64,000 nt of DNA from Phlebotomus papatasi. Taxonomy: Eukaryota; Arthropoda; Insecta; Diptera; Psychodidae. How positions within the stretch are numbered: the first letter of the stretch is position 1; each line of letters opens with the position of its first letter. Shown in pieces: positions 1 through 12,100 of this stretch. The DNA lies in assembly GCF_024763615.1 (NCBI RefSeq), contig NC_077222.1, forward strand, positions 24,180,001 through 24,244,000. The letters are read 5' to 3'. Under the pieces are notes generated by a model that searched no databases, was not told where the DNA came from, and saw only the letters and a list, made by a program, of their open reading frames with translations. Both the position numbers and the translations under genes were made by a program.

Positions 1-239
1 ATTGTAAGTCTACTTACAGTAGTATAAAAAGATGGTATCATTGGATGCAGAAACCTTAAATCTAACAAGGGAGGTCATCGAGTCATCAAATTCAGATTGG
101 CTTCATATTGAGAACATAGACGCGGATAGGGATCATAAGGATCGTGTCATACTCAAAAAGTGCTAAATTTTTTTTTCCTTTGCAAAAAAAGCAATCAAAG
201 GATTCCATAAAATGTTAATGATAAAGAAAGTTCTAGAGC

Positions 240-326
240 CAGCAGGAGCAGTCGTGGTGCGGTGGGCTAGCGGACGGTGTTTACAACGCAAAGGTCTCGA
301 GTTCGATTCTTGCTTTGTGCCGCCTT
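240..326 (+). repeat. tRNA-derived SINE head, left arm copy
   Basis: A box-like gtgggctagcggacggtg and B box-like gagttcgattc are spaced as in a tRNA. The loop TTTACAA would give a TAC (Val) anticodon, but the acceptor and anticodon stems pair poorly, so it is not a working tRNA gene. It is followed by a long T-rich run. An inverted copy occupies about 1480-1565. Confidence 0.55.
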
Positions 327-715
327 ATTGTTTTTTTTTTCTTCTATTATTTTTTTATCTGTTTTTTTGTCGGATTTTTTTTTCATTGACCGTAATTTTT
401 CCTTAGTGTATCTATATTTGCTTTGCACTGTAATATACTCCTAATATGAATGTTTAACTAAAGTAAGTGTCTTAAAAGTTCTTCAACGCGTCTGCTTGTT
501 TTAATTTTTTTTTTTAAGGAATAGAAATTAAGAATTCATCCATATACGGTCTTATTGGTCCTAGATATATATAGCGTTATTTTTATTTGCTTTTTTAAAT
601 CACTTGCCTAAGCAATGTGTCTTGCAAAATACATCAATAGATCTATGCACAATAGATAGAGAATTTAAAAAAAACACTCACTCATTTTTAATCAATTGTC
701 TGCAGAAAGATTTAA

Positions 716-925
716 ATGCAGTTTCAAAAATATGCATGGCACAAATCAGGATATGTTGATGAGAGGCCCGAAAAATTTGAAAATCCAAGTCAATACTGTT
801 TTACAAAAGTTTATTTGGAAACTTGCTCTCAAACTGATTGTGAAAGCATATCTTTTATTCGATGTACACATTGTGACTGTACATTCTGTTTTAATCATTT
901 CTTTACAGAAATCCACATGCACTAA
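716..925 (+). pseudogene. Cys-rich C-terminal fragment of an unidentified element protein
   Basis: An open frame of 69 codons ends ...IRCTHCDCTFCFNHFFTEIH, a CxxCxCxxC motif followed by His residues, as in a small zinc-binding knuckle. The inverted right arm (about 950-1120, minus strand) carries the same frame with substitutions (..FENSIQYCFEKVYWE.., IRCAHCEHC) and a stop. Retention of the Cys/His text in both arms suggests it comes from a real protein. The protein family is not recognised; a transposase C-terminus is a guess. Confidence 0.4.
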
Positions 926-1479
926 TTAGTTATTAAACTAATTTGTGCATTGAGGACTTTTGTAAAGAAATGATTAAAACAGAGGACAATGTTCACAATG
1001 AGCACACCGAATTAAAGTATGACTCACAATCAATTTAGGCAAAAGCTCCCAATAAACTTTTTCAAAACAATATTGAATTGAATTTTCAAATATAACAAAA
1101 TTCAACATATCTTGATTTTGTGCAGATTGCTAATTATAATAATTCTCTATCGCTTTGTACATAGATTTATTGATGTATTTTGCAAGACACATTGCTTAGG
1201 CAAGTGATTTAAAAAAGCAAATAAAAATAACGCTATGTATATCTAGGATCAATAAGACCGTATATGGATGAATTCTTAATTTCTATTCCTTAAAAAAAAT
1301 TAAAACAAGCAGACGCGTTGAAGAACTTTTAAGACACTTTAGTTAAACATTCATATTAGGAGTATATTACAGTGCAAAGCAAATATAGATACACTAAGGA
1401 AAAATTACGGTCAATGAAAAAAAAAATCCGACAAAAAAAAACAGATAAAAAAAATAATAGAAGAAAAAAAAACAATAAG

Positions 1480-1566
1480 GCGGCACAAAGCAAGAATCGA
1501 ACTCGAGACCTTTGCGTTGTAAACACCGTCCGCTAGCCCGCTGCACCACGACTGCTCCTGCTGGCT
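1480..1566 (-). repeat. tRNA-derived SINE head, right arm copy
   Basis: Reverse complement of the 240-326 segment with one or two substitutions, inside the right arm of the palindrome. The B box reads gaatcgaactcgag on the + strand. Confidence 0.55.
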
Positions 1567-2956
1567 CTAGAACTTTCTTTATCATTAACATTTCATGGAA
1601 TCCTTTGATTGCTTTTTTTGCAAAGGAAAAAAAAATTTAGCACTTTTTGAGTATGACACGATCCTTATGATCCCTATCCGCGTCTATGTTCTCAATATGA
1701 AGCCAATCTGAATTTGATGACTCGATGACCTCCCTTGTAAGTCCCCACAAAATTTTATATTGATCAAGATATTCCTGGAAAAGTTACAAGAAAAAAAAAC
1801 TGAAAATCAGCCTGCCCGATTATCGAGTTTTTAGCCCACAATTTTACTGTAAATAACTTAAAAGTAGCTTTAACCAGAAGATATCCAATGCGTAAGTGTG
1901 ATACAATAGTTTCGAAAGCTAAAAATATATTAATTCCAGTGAAATTAATAAAAAACAAATTTTAGCTGTCAAACTTTAAACCTGTCTCCTGAAAAGTTAC
2001 ATTTTAGACTTACAATAGCCTTATTCGGAACCGACGATTTATTGAGATATTTTAAAGCATTCTGGTTCAATTTTATGGATATTGCAGGAGAATGTCTGCA
2101 AGACAGTGTTATGGAACATCATGTGAAGCTTATATAAGTACATCATAAGACTACCAATTCATTACTATCGCTAAGTTTTCCCAGACTAATCCCATTTAGT
2201 GATCACATTACACTTTCTCTGTTGAAGTATTAAAATTCATTTTCATATAAAATCACTGAAAGATAATCCTTCTGGAGGGAGGAGGAAATCCTTATAGGCT
2301 ACAAAAACAAACCCCTAATCCCAATGATATAAACATGTACAGAAAGGGGTTGAACTTTGCAAATTTAAGCACTATAGTTATATAAATATTATTCATATCA
2401 AAATTTTCACACTCCAACATCCAACATCAGCAAATCCATGCAATAGGTAGAAAGTGCAGAGGTTCGCATTTGAATTTTCATACTTGCGAAATTTTGCAAC
2501 TGTTGTGTGGGGGGTGTAAATTGAATTTTAATTAAACAAGGAAAAAATGGACCTAAAGCTTGACATATAACTTGGTGTCTCCACTCTGCTGGGAGGAGTT
2601 TTTGGGGGGAGGATTGCAAGTTGAATGAATTTATATTTATGGCCATTGTCGGTAGGGGAATGTAGGAAAATTTTGAATTTCTTAAGGATTCCATTGGAGA
2701 GAATATGAAAATGATTTAAATAACTGACAGATGAAAGGCAGATGGAAATCTTTTGGCTATCATCTTGTATTATCCTTACTGCCAAAGAGATAAAGGAACT
2801 TGTCTGGTTGGAGATGATGGAAAAGGGATTTGAATAAAGACTTCATTGAAAAGTTTCACAGTTTTTGGGGATTTATAGTTAAAATTTTCACAAAATGTTA
2901 TACATCTTTCTACCATTTGTTAATAACCCTTTGTATTTTCTTTACTTTTCTCGTAG

Positions 2957-3184
2957 GAAAATGGAAGATCTGTGCCTGACCTCACTGCCAGTCCAGGCCG
3001 AGCACCGCCTGGACCAATGCCAAGCAACCAGGGGCCCATTATGTCGCAACAACGACAGGGCATCAAGGAGCCCGTCCTCCTTCAGGGTGACTTCCGGAAA
3101 GTCTCTGGCATCAGTTCAGAGATTTTCCGGCAAATCGAGGCCGTGGAGAATGACCATGACCCGAGCACAGCGGCTGCACTCGAG
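2957..3184 (+). CDS. RhoGAP100F: RhoGAP100F exon A: conserved N-terminal segment
   Basis: The acceptor follows a T-rich tract (tttctcgtag|gaaaat) and the donor is gag|gtgaga. The exon has 76 codons, reads ENGRSVPDLTASPGR..., and ends ...DPSTAAALE at phase 0. The stretch GDFRKVSGISSEIFRQIE is a hallmark of insect Syd-1 as I recall it. There is no in-frame initiator before the acceptor, so at least one coding exon lies to the left. The later in-frame Met residues (GPMPS, PIMSQ) are internal in the family. Confidence 0.93.
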
Positions 3185-6100
3185 GTGAGAAATGCAACTA
3201 ATTGGGGATTATTTCCTGCATGTTCTGTCCACGTGACTTAAATTGGGTATTAAGGTGCCACTTCCCCAATTCTCACCTGTGCCAAAAAAGCACTTGGGGG
3301 AGAGCAAGCTCAGGTGGAAGCCCTATCTGAAATATTGCGATAATCCACCACCCTCAAAATACTCCAGGTCTATGTACCCGTACCCTACTCCCTTTCACAT
3401 GCACACCAAGGAATACACAAAGGGTATGAGGAGTATAGACAGTCGAGGAGAAAATGTTTAATTCTTTTCAGACATGCCATGTCTGAGCTTTTATAAGTTT
3501 GTTCACACAAACCCCAGAGAACTGGGAAAGAGATGATAATATCTCCTCTAAATTTATTAAATGCTCCTTGTACTTCACTAAATGCTCATTTAAGGGATGG
3601 GGGAGAGAATCTGATGAAATTATTGACTCCCCAGACATGTTTTCTTTGTTGTCATTAGATGCTACTCTCCAAAATTTCATTTGCATTGCAATCGTCAGAA
3701 AGTTTCATAAATTTCTCATCAGACTCATATAGGGGAAGGTGAGGCACTTTCGCGTAGTTGATTTTTTTTCAAGGCTCTTTTGCTAAAACAAAATATGTAA
3801 TTTATGCGGATTAACTAAATCTTGTTTGTCTCTACTGTGTCTTGCCGATCTAAAAATGCAGGTAGGGGAGGGTGGGGCAGCAGTTTCACCCCTAAATTGC
3901 AAAATGGATTTTCAGACCATTTTCCAAAAAGATGATAAACAGAAGTAAAACTTTGCATATTCTTTGAATTACATTTGGGTTCAGGGTTAATATAAATAAT
4001 AACAATAATCCATTAGTTTCATTAGTCTATTGTAGAGAAAGTGATTTCAATTGAAAGGCAGAATGTGTGAAAGTCCCCCATTGCGGGGCAATTTCAAAAT
4101 AAATGTGAGGCAATTTTTGAGAAAAATAAGACGTGTTTATAGGAAACTTGCGATACCAAAATTGATCAAAATTACTATTTTGAAGTCTTCTAAGACCCTA
4201 AAATATAAAAATATTATCGGATAAGAACTTTATAACAGTATTTTAACACTAATTAATCATACAGAAAAAATAAAATATCGCCAAAGATTTCCAAGCCTAT
4301 TTCTCATTAATCGAGCAATTTTCTTTAAATTTTTATACGAAAGAAATGTCTTTTGTATTGCTAAGCTAATTCTGTACATTGTTGGATCATTATATCACCT
4401 TAGAAGATGTCCTTTTTAATAAAACAATTTTATAATAGTATTTTAAAGTCTTGAGTTTTTATAATACTAAGAAGGATATGCAAAAATTGAAACTGCCCCG
4501 TCGTTAAACTGCCCCACCCTCCCTACTGACCAAAATTCCAAATGGATCCAAATTCTGAACGCCAAAGTCCCAAAAGTCAAAATCTCGAATGGCCAAAATT
4601 CCGAAGAGGCTGATCTGATACGGAGGATAATTTCCCAAAACACGGAAAATTTTCTTTTGCCTCTCCAGTAAGCACGGGTGCAATCGTGGTGGTACTTTTA
4701 AATGATACTTTTAAAAGTTCGGTTTTTTGGCTCATTTCGACTCATTCAAGATTTCGATTCTTTCGGGATTTTGGTTTTTCAGAATTTTGAGCTATTTGGA
4801 ATTTCGACTTTCGGAATTTTAGTAGCGAAGGTTTTGACCGAGACCCCTGGAAGTGATAGTCGGAATTTTTGAATATTAAATTTTAAAGACGAGAATAACA
4901 AAAAAATATGTATGTGTCAAATTTCCCCACCATTGTTTACTAAGAAGATTTTGGGGATCTCTTACGAAAATGAAATGAAAAACAAGAACAAGAGAAAGTT
5001 GAAAACAATCTTAACAAATCATCAACCGTTTTATACCGGAGGTTGGTCAGCAATGCTGGTCATTGAATAAAAATTACGTAATATTTAGGTAGGGTGAAGT
5101 GGGGCACCTTTCAAATTAGGATTTCCCTCTCATGTTTAAGTGGAACTGAGCCATATCAATGTAATTTAGCTTCTCAATTTGTTTGTGCACCTGAATTATA
5201 TCACGATAAGGCTCAATTTTATTTAAAAATGGGTGAAAAATCTCAATTTCAAAGGTACCCCACTTTCAAAGGTGTCCCACTGATCCCTAAGAGAGTTGCT
5301 CCAGATCAGGGACATACCAAGATATTCATTTGATTTGTGTATAACCTTTTCAAGAACTTACAAGTAAGAACATTATAGGTGAACTTTTGCTACTTGGGTT
5401 GAATCATATTTACCTACTTAGAATAATATAAAAAGTTTAATGAAACTGATGACTGTTTTTACTGGTCGAACTCAATCAGAGAGCAGTTTATAATCCCCTT
5501 TTTTTCAACTTGTGACGAGGCTAGAGGCCAAACGGTAAGAGATAGTGTCTTTCGGTCTTCGAGGAGCCCCCCTTATAAGTCAACATTATCTAGGAGAGTC
5601 TAGGACCTTGAAATTTCTAACCTGACTGCATCGCACTTAATCGGTCATAAGTCGGTATAGTACCCGTATTTGTTGTATTAGGTGAGATTCTTAACAATCT
5701 CACCTACTATAATCCTAACAAAATTTCATGTCCTCCGATCGCGCTCAAACTTGGCCAAAATGTGTTTCGCCACTTCCTGATCACGAATATATGGGGGGCT
5801 AAGTTACGTTCCCGGCCGGCCGGCCGGCCGCTCTTTGGAGCTTAATAGCTCCTAAACTAAAAAAGATATCGACTTGCGGTTTTCGGAAAAGGTTATATAT
5901 CGCATGAAAATTGCAACTTGGTGCATTGACCCCCCACCCCCCACCCCTCCTTCCGCCATTTTGAAGACCCCCCTTTTTTTGTTTTCTCAATAGCTCCGGC
6001 CCTATGGCATCGAGCGGGCTCAAATTTTAGTATGTTATAGCTGGGCCTTAGAGCTTTCCATCAATACCAAACTTAAGGTCCCCCGACCCCCTGACCCAAG

Positions 6101-9100
6101 CTATAAGGGTCCAAAAAATTTTTCTTAAAATGGCCATAACTCCGGTTCTAATTGTCAGAATTTAAAAAGTGAGGGCTTTTTGGAAAGCTCTCGTGAAATG
6201 CCACTTCCTCTTCTAACATCGCAAGTTCATAAAACCACCGCTAGGGGCGCTATTATTAAAAAGAAAATTTTTAAATCTTATAAGTTAAATAACTCAAAAA
6301 TTCCTTATGCAATCGGGCTGAAATTTTAGTATGTTGTAGCCGTTGATTATACCTATCAAATAAAAAAAAACCTTAAGTCGATCCATAACCCCTGACCCGA
6401 GCTATAAGGGGTCAAAGTTCGAACATTGACCGGCCTCTATCTCCGGTTCTAATTAACATATCGACATAAATTTTACCTTTTTGGTTTCGTCTCGATGAGC
6501 ACTTTCAGATGGAAGTTCAAAAAGTCACCACAGGTGGCGCTGCGATAGCGTCAAAATTCATCGAAATTCAAAATCATTTTTCTCAAAAACGGCATTGTGC
6601 AAGTTAATGAAATTTTAGTATGTTGTAGTCCAGTCTAGGACGTTTCCAAAATGGTGCGTATGTGCGCTGTGGTTTCAATAGAACCGGAGATATGAGGGGT
6701 TAAAGTTCACGAAATTCAAAAAATCATATCTCCGGTTCTATGTGACCGATTTTGATGAATGAGGGCTTAAACGAAAGATCTCACCAAATGCTACAACTTT
6801 CTAGAATATTTGAACTTCGTGGGACCAACACCAGGGGCGCCACAGTCGAAAAACCAATTTCAATATCACATAACCTCAATTATCTCGACTGTCGCTGAAC
6901 CGATTTTGATAATTACTTCGACATAATTGTAGAGGACATTTGTCTCTACATTTCGTCCATACATCATTTTCCGCTCAGACTACGCTATCACTCCGATTTT
7001 GCCGTTTAAGTGTGAAAAAATTGATTTTTCCCATAATAACGCTTTGAAATCACTCAGATGCCAATTTGACTGCCTCTACTCCACAAAGACACTTAAAATA
7101 GGGTTTTAAATGGAAAGTCCCACAGAATACAACAATTCTTTGATATAGTTGAAGTTCAACAAATGACTACTTGGGGCACTCTGGATGAAAAAACGAGTTA
7201 AGAAACAAAAAACCTCGATTATCTTGACTTCTGAGTAATCGATGAGATCATGTTCTATGGAAAAATTATAGAGAACATTCTGGTCTACATTTCACCCATA
7301 TAACACTTTTCTGTCAGTTCATCCAAATCCTTGACATTTTGGTTCAAATACAAAACTTGTATAATTTCACGAATTTGATTCAAGATAACTGAATGGCGTC
7401 TCCCTACTTCAGCATCAAATCGAATTTGCATGCACTCCGAGTTAGCTCACGTTAAGAATCTCACCTACATAAGCCGGTTAGGATTATCTGTCCTTTTTTC
7501 TAATTTTTTTTTCCAAAAATATTTTTTAATTCTTTGAAAGCCTGTGACATGGCTAGAGGCTAAATGGTAAGATATATCGACTTCCAGTATTCAACGACCT
7601 CCCACCCATCCCCTAAGTCAACATTATCTAGAAATCTTTTTTTTCTTTCTCTCCCCCCTCCTACCCTTGAAAAACCATGTTTTTTTGGATAACTTCGAAA
7701 ACGGGTCCTACGATTCCTTTCATTTTCGAATATGTTTTGGACACGTATAATTATGATTTCAGTGCGGGGAAATCAGAATTTGGAAATAAAGAAGACGTCT
7801 TCCTTCTTTCGATGTCCACTGTCCACTTTATTCTCTCTTCTTTCTATTGATACATGTTCTCCCTTCGATCTTCTTTGCCCTTTATCAGATATCTATTTTT
7901 AAAATTTTATGATCTTATGCCGATTTGAATTTCGCAAGATGTACATTCCTGTTCAAGGCAATATATACATTGTGATTTTTGTCAATTAAACATCAAAGAG
8001 TGATCCATATAAGATGAAACTTTGAAAGATAAACATTCTCAGAGAATTTAATATAAACATTTCCACATTCTTATGTCGATTAAAAAATGAGGACACTTTT
8101 AATATATGATTAATGGCCGTGAGATCTAATTGTATGTTCGAAAATCATTTCGATACCGAATTTTAGAAGATCAAAGTTCAACTATTTTTAAGGATCTATT
8201 TTTCAACCTACTTGCATAAATTATAAATTTGGATTTTTTTGAAAGATCGTGAAATTTCCAACTCGAATGCATCGGATTTAATCGGTTATGAATCGGTATA
8301 GTAGGTAACCACAAATGATTTACCTTTCTCCGATGTAATTTTTAATTTGTTCGAAAGCTTGTTACTCAACCTTAATTTTCTAAAACCTACTTTCCTTAAG
8401 CGATTTATTGTTTCGGAATGGTTTTTAAATTTATTAATCAATTTAATCTGTGGTAAAGCGGTGTGTACCTAAAAAGCTTGCGAAAAGTTAATACAGGGAT
8501 AGTTCTTTCTCGTGAGTTCGAGCACTCCGTGAAGCTGGGACGCTTTCCCATCTCTTTTTGCAATAGTATTAAAAATAGATTTTTAAGCATAGGGGAGACT
8601 GGGCAAATTTTGTCAAAACGAAAATTTCAATATTAACTATTTTCTATCATAAAAGAGACTGAGGTTTGAAATTTTTATTATAGATATCCTTCATGAACCT
8701 TCTTAAACTTACAAAGTTTCAAGGGATTTGAGGAAAGATAATGTAAAATAAAAAATAATAAAATTTTGAGCCCTATTTTTGGAATATCTGGCTCACAGAA
8801 AATATCAATACTGATTAGTTTAATTTAAGCACATTTCTCGTCAAGATAGAGAAAAATTACCTTCGACAAAGTTTTAGAGGAATTAAAGAAATGTGAAAGA
8901 ATTAAATATGCGTTTTGACAATTTTTGCCCCAGTCTCCCCTACATTAGAACAGAAAAAACAAGGATTTGGAAAAAAGTTAATAAGAGACAAAAGTTAATA
9001 GATAATTGCTGATATTCCAATGAAAAATAAAAAGGCAAAATCTTTGTCCTGAACATTTTTTTTTGTTCATGACTGTTCTCAAGTGCTTATACATAATCGA

Positions 9101-12100
9101 CTTTTCTTTATTTTGGTTGCTGTCACGACTGTTATGTGGTTTTTAGAAAATAACGAGAGCAGGATAAAGCAGTCGAGACAGGAACCAACGCAAAGGTAAG
9201 TTGATAATGTAGACGCACTTGAGAACAGTAAAGTACTAAAAATATAGTGTTCAAAAGAAGATTTCCCCTATTTATTTTTCATTGGAATAGCATTATAAAC
9301 TGAATTCCGTTAAACCGTTCGTGGTTCAGTTTAAAGTCAAAAAATTTGTTGATAATTTGAGTGTGACGTTTGTCACCTTTTTGTCAATGGGGAAATAAAA
9401 ATTGCTGAACTTAGTATTTTATTTAACTGATGACTTTTCTCACTAAATTTGTTCGTATGATAATTGTCACCTCAATGCAGGAATCCGACCCCAGATTTCT
9501 CCACTTCTTAAAAAAGTTTATTCCTTGTTGACATAAGAAGACTATTAAAGGTTAATCAAGACATTTTTTTATCTAAGATTTATGTTAATTGTGAACTAGT
9601 CATGAGCAATTTTCTTCATTTTCCCCCTTCCAAGCTTTCGCGTTCAACTTAGCTCACAAGTTGCATTTCCACTGAAAGACTCACACCTTTCATAAGCTAA
9701 AACAAACTTATCGCTATATTATTCAAACGTATTCAGTCACAAATATGTAAATCAGTCGGTTATGTCTCTAAACTTCAATTTGCATCAAAATGGTGAAACG
9801 ATAAGTTTGCAAATAGAATAGTCGCATGAAGTTGCATTCTCCACTAATATTCTGTTATTTGAGCATTCCTTTACCCTGCGACACGTTTGATTTCATGTAA
9901 TTTTTAATAAATTACACATTATGCACATTGTCACGTGGTGCATGCATCAAATTGCCAATTTCAATCTCTGGCACATATGCCAAATATGATAAATCTTCCG
10001 GTGGCAAGGGGTACAAAATCATATATCAGAAAGCGTTGAGAGATATGCAAATATTGAACATGCTATGAATTGCGAATGTTTCCATCTAAAGGAGAGTGTG
10101 CAGCACCTTAAGGAGAAATTGCATTTGAGTTCTTTTTTGTACTTATATCAACATCAATCTTTTTTTGTTATACTCTGGTGAGTGGCAAGATATTCCAGGT
10201 GAAAGAGGTCTTCCAGTGGAAATTTATTGAGAAAATTGAGACTTCCGCCTTTGAATCCGTTTGATGGATAAAAGTTCAAAAGAAAGTGATATCTTTTTAG
10301 CATGGAAAGTTGCAAGGTAGAGAGAGGATAGGGCAAAAAATTGAATAAAGACTAACCTCAACGAGTCTCCATTGCAATTTAGTAAATTTTTGTCGCATGA
10401 ACAGAGACATAATTTAATAGTTTCTTGCTTCTCTCTGCCTCTGTCCTGGGTACTTCGAGGTGCATTGCTTTAGGAAAATTGCAATCTTGCGGTGAAATGC
10501 TAGAAAATATTTTGTCGATATCTGTTGGGGGTATATAGGAATTTTTCTCCGTATGGGGTGAAGATTTAAAGAGGAAATACCATTGAAGTTAGAAATCAAT
10601 TGAAAATGCAATTTACGTCTAGTAGAGTCATCCTCACTGCCACATTTATTGCTTCTCAGTTCTATATTGCTCGAATTCCGCGGAGAGAGCTATAAGAACG
10701 ATTCTTTGATTATTTGAAACTCAAAAATTCCTCTCAGAACTTATATTTCGACATAGTTATTACGAATTTAACGATTTCAGAAGAATGATATCACGATTTT
10801 TATCAATAGGTCGGGCTCTTAACGCAGAGATAGAGGCTTAAGGGGTAGATATAGAAACTTATAATTTTCAAGAACTATTATTTTTTTTTTACTTTTGGTT
10901 ATGTGTACGAGGTTACCTAGGCGGACATTTTATCCATATACAAGAATACCGTTGAATCGGTTCTTCAAGGTCGAAGGTTAGAAATGCTCTAGATAGCATA
11001 TTTCTCAACCGAATAAGATAATTTTGGTCTTATTGGAAAGGTTTCGGAATTTCAGATAAATCTGAACTGGTTCCAATCGGCTGAGAACCGACAATGAAAA
11101 GGCTACCAATCGATAAGCAATTTTTGTCCGAAAATCAATTGCAATAAGATATTTTGGCCGACTTTTTTGAATGATTTATAAATCGGTCCAAAATTAATTG
11201 TGAACCAGTAAATGGTAAATGATACGAATGTGCCTTTAATTTAGGTAGGGGAGTCCGGGGCAGAATTAGCTATGTATAGTTTTATCTTATAGTTCGTTTT
11301 CGAAGGAATATTGAGGAAATCACTATTTATTCCAAATATATACTCCCGTTACTATTCATTGAAATATTTTTCAGCCTCATACAAACATTTTTTTGTACAA
11401 GTTATACGCAATGAAAAATTTCATTTGGTGGCTAATTCTACCCCGGTCTCTCCTATATATAATATATAAATCACGAGTTATAGTATTTCGTAAAGCATGG
11501 AACGCTTCGTCACCTTTTTAGTGAAAACGAATGCTTGAATTCAACTTTTTGAGTTTAAAATTGTCTGTTAAATTCAATAATTCTAGTAAACTAACTCTAA
11601 TCTAAATCAGTAGATCGTTAAAATTGTGTTCTTTCCGAGAATTGGTGGTTTATTTGGCGAATAAGATCAAACAATTTAGGGGGAAGTGGGGCACCTTTGA
11701 ATTGGGGCAGCTTTGAAAGTGAGCTTTTTTCGCCGATTTTTAAATGAAACTGGACCTTCCCACCCGGCAAATTCTGCAGAATTCTGCAGTAATTCGTCAG
11801 ATTTGAATTACTAACTGCCGAAAAATCAGCAGAATTTCTGCAGAATTTTGTTCTAAGGTGGATCCGATCGTTGTATGAAAATTCTGCAGAATTTTCTGCA
11901 GAATTTCTATAGAAAATTTTAAAATTATCGGCAGAATTTCTTTAGAGTATTTAGATGATTTCTACATTTCTTCTACCCTTTCTAATGTTTCTAAACATTA
12001 TTTTAACTACATAAAAATATATATTTGAATTTATTTAAAATTCAATTTTTATTCAACAAATTTACGTGAATACTCTCCTTTACGTGAATTGTAAAAACAC

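Larger units (their letters stand above)
65..1738. mobile_element. 1.67-kb near-perfect palindrome (foldback element) with a tRNA-related segment in each arm
   Basis: The left arm starting ACAAGGGAGGTCATCGAG at 65 is repeated as its reverse complement ending at 1738. Matching text continues inward to a centre near 932-935 (actaattag...actaattt around a few bases). Each arm contains the same tRNA-like segment (about 240-325 and 1480-1560). It also contains a copy of a short protein-like stretch ending in a Cys-rich motif. The arms differ by scattered substitutions and indels. The class is unknown; the structure suggests a foldback transposon or an inverted duplication of one. Confidence 0.8.
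1..2956 (+). other. Intron upstream of exon A (3' part)
   Basis: All of this precedes the exon A acceptor, so it is intron or upstream sequence. 65-1738 is a large palindromic element, described separately. 1739-2956 is AT-rich with no coding signal I trust. The start of the window (1-12) is the reverse complement of 2007-2018, which may mean the palindrome once reached further. Confidence 0.7.

Noticed and set aside
240..326. Possible functional tRNA-Val(TAC) gene
   Set aside because: A and B boxes are present but the acceptor stem does not pair and the anticodon stem is mismatched. It lies inside a mobile palindrome in two copies, so I call it a tRNA-derived repeat.
5814..5828. (GGCC)n block as a CpG-type promoter
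   Set aside because: It recurs in all three copies of the 1.8-kb repeat, so it belongs to the element.
9147..9195. 49-nt cassette exon between ttttag and gtaagt
   Set aside because: It sits inside a palindromic MITE (9012-9290), its length breaks the frame, and the phase-0 reading has a stop. No support as a coding exon.
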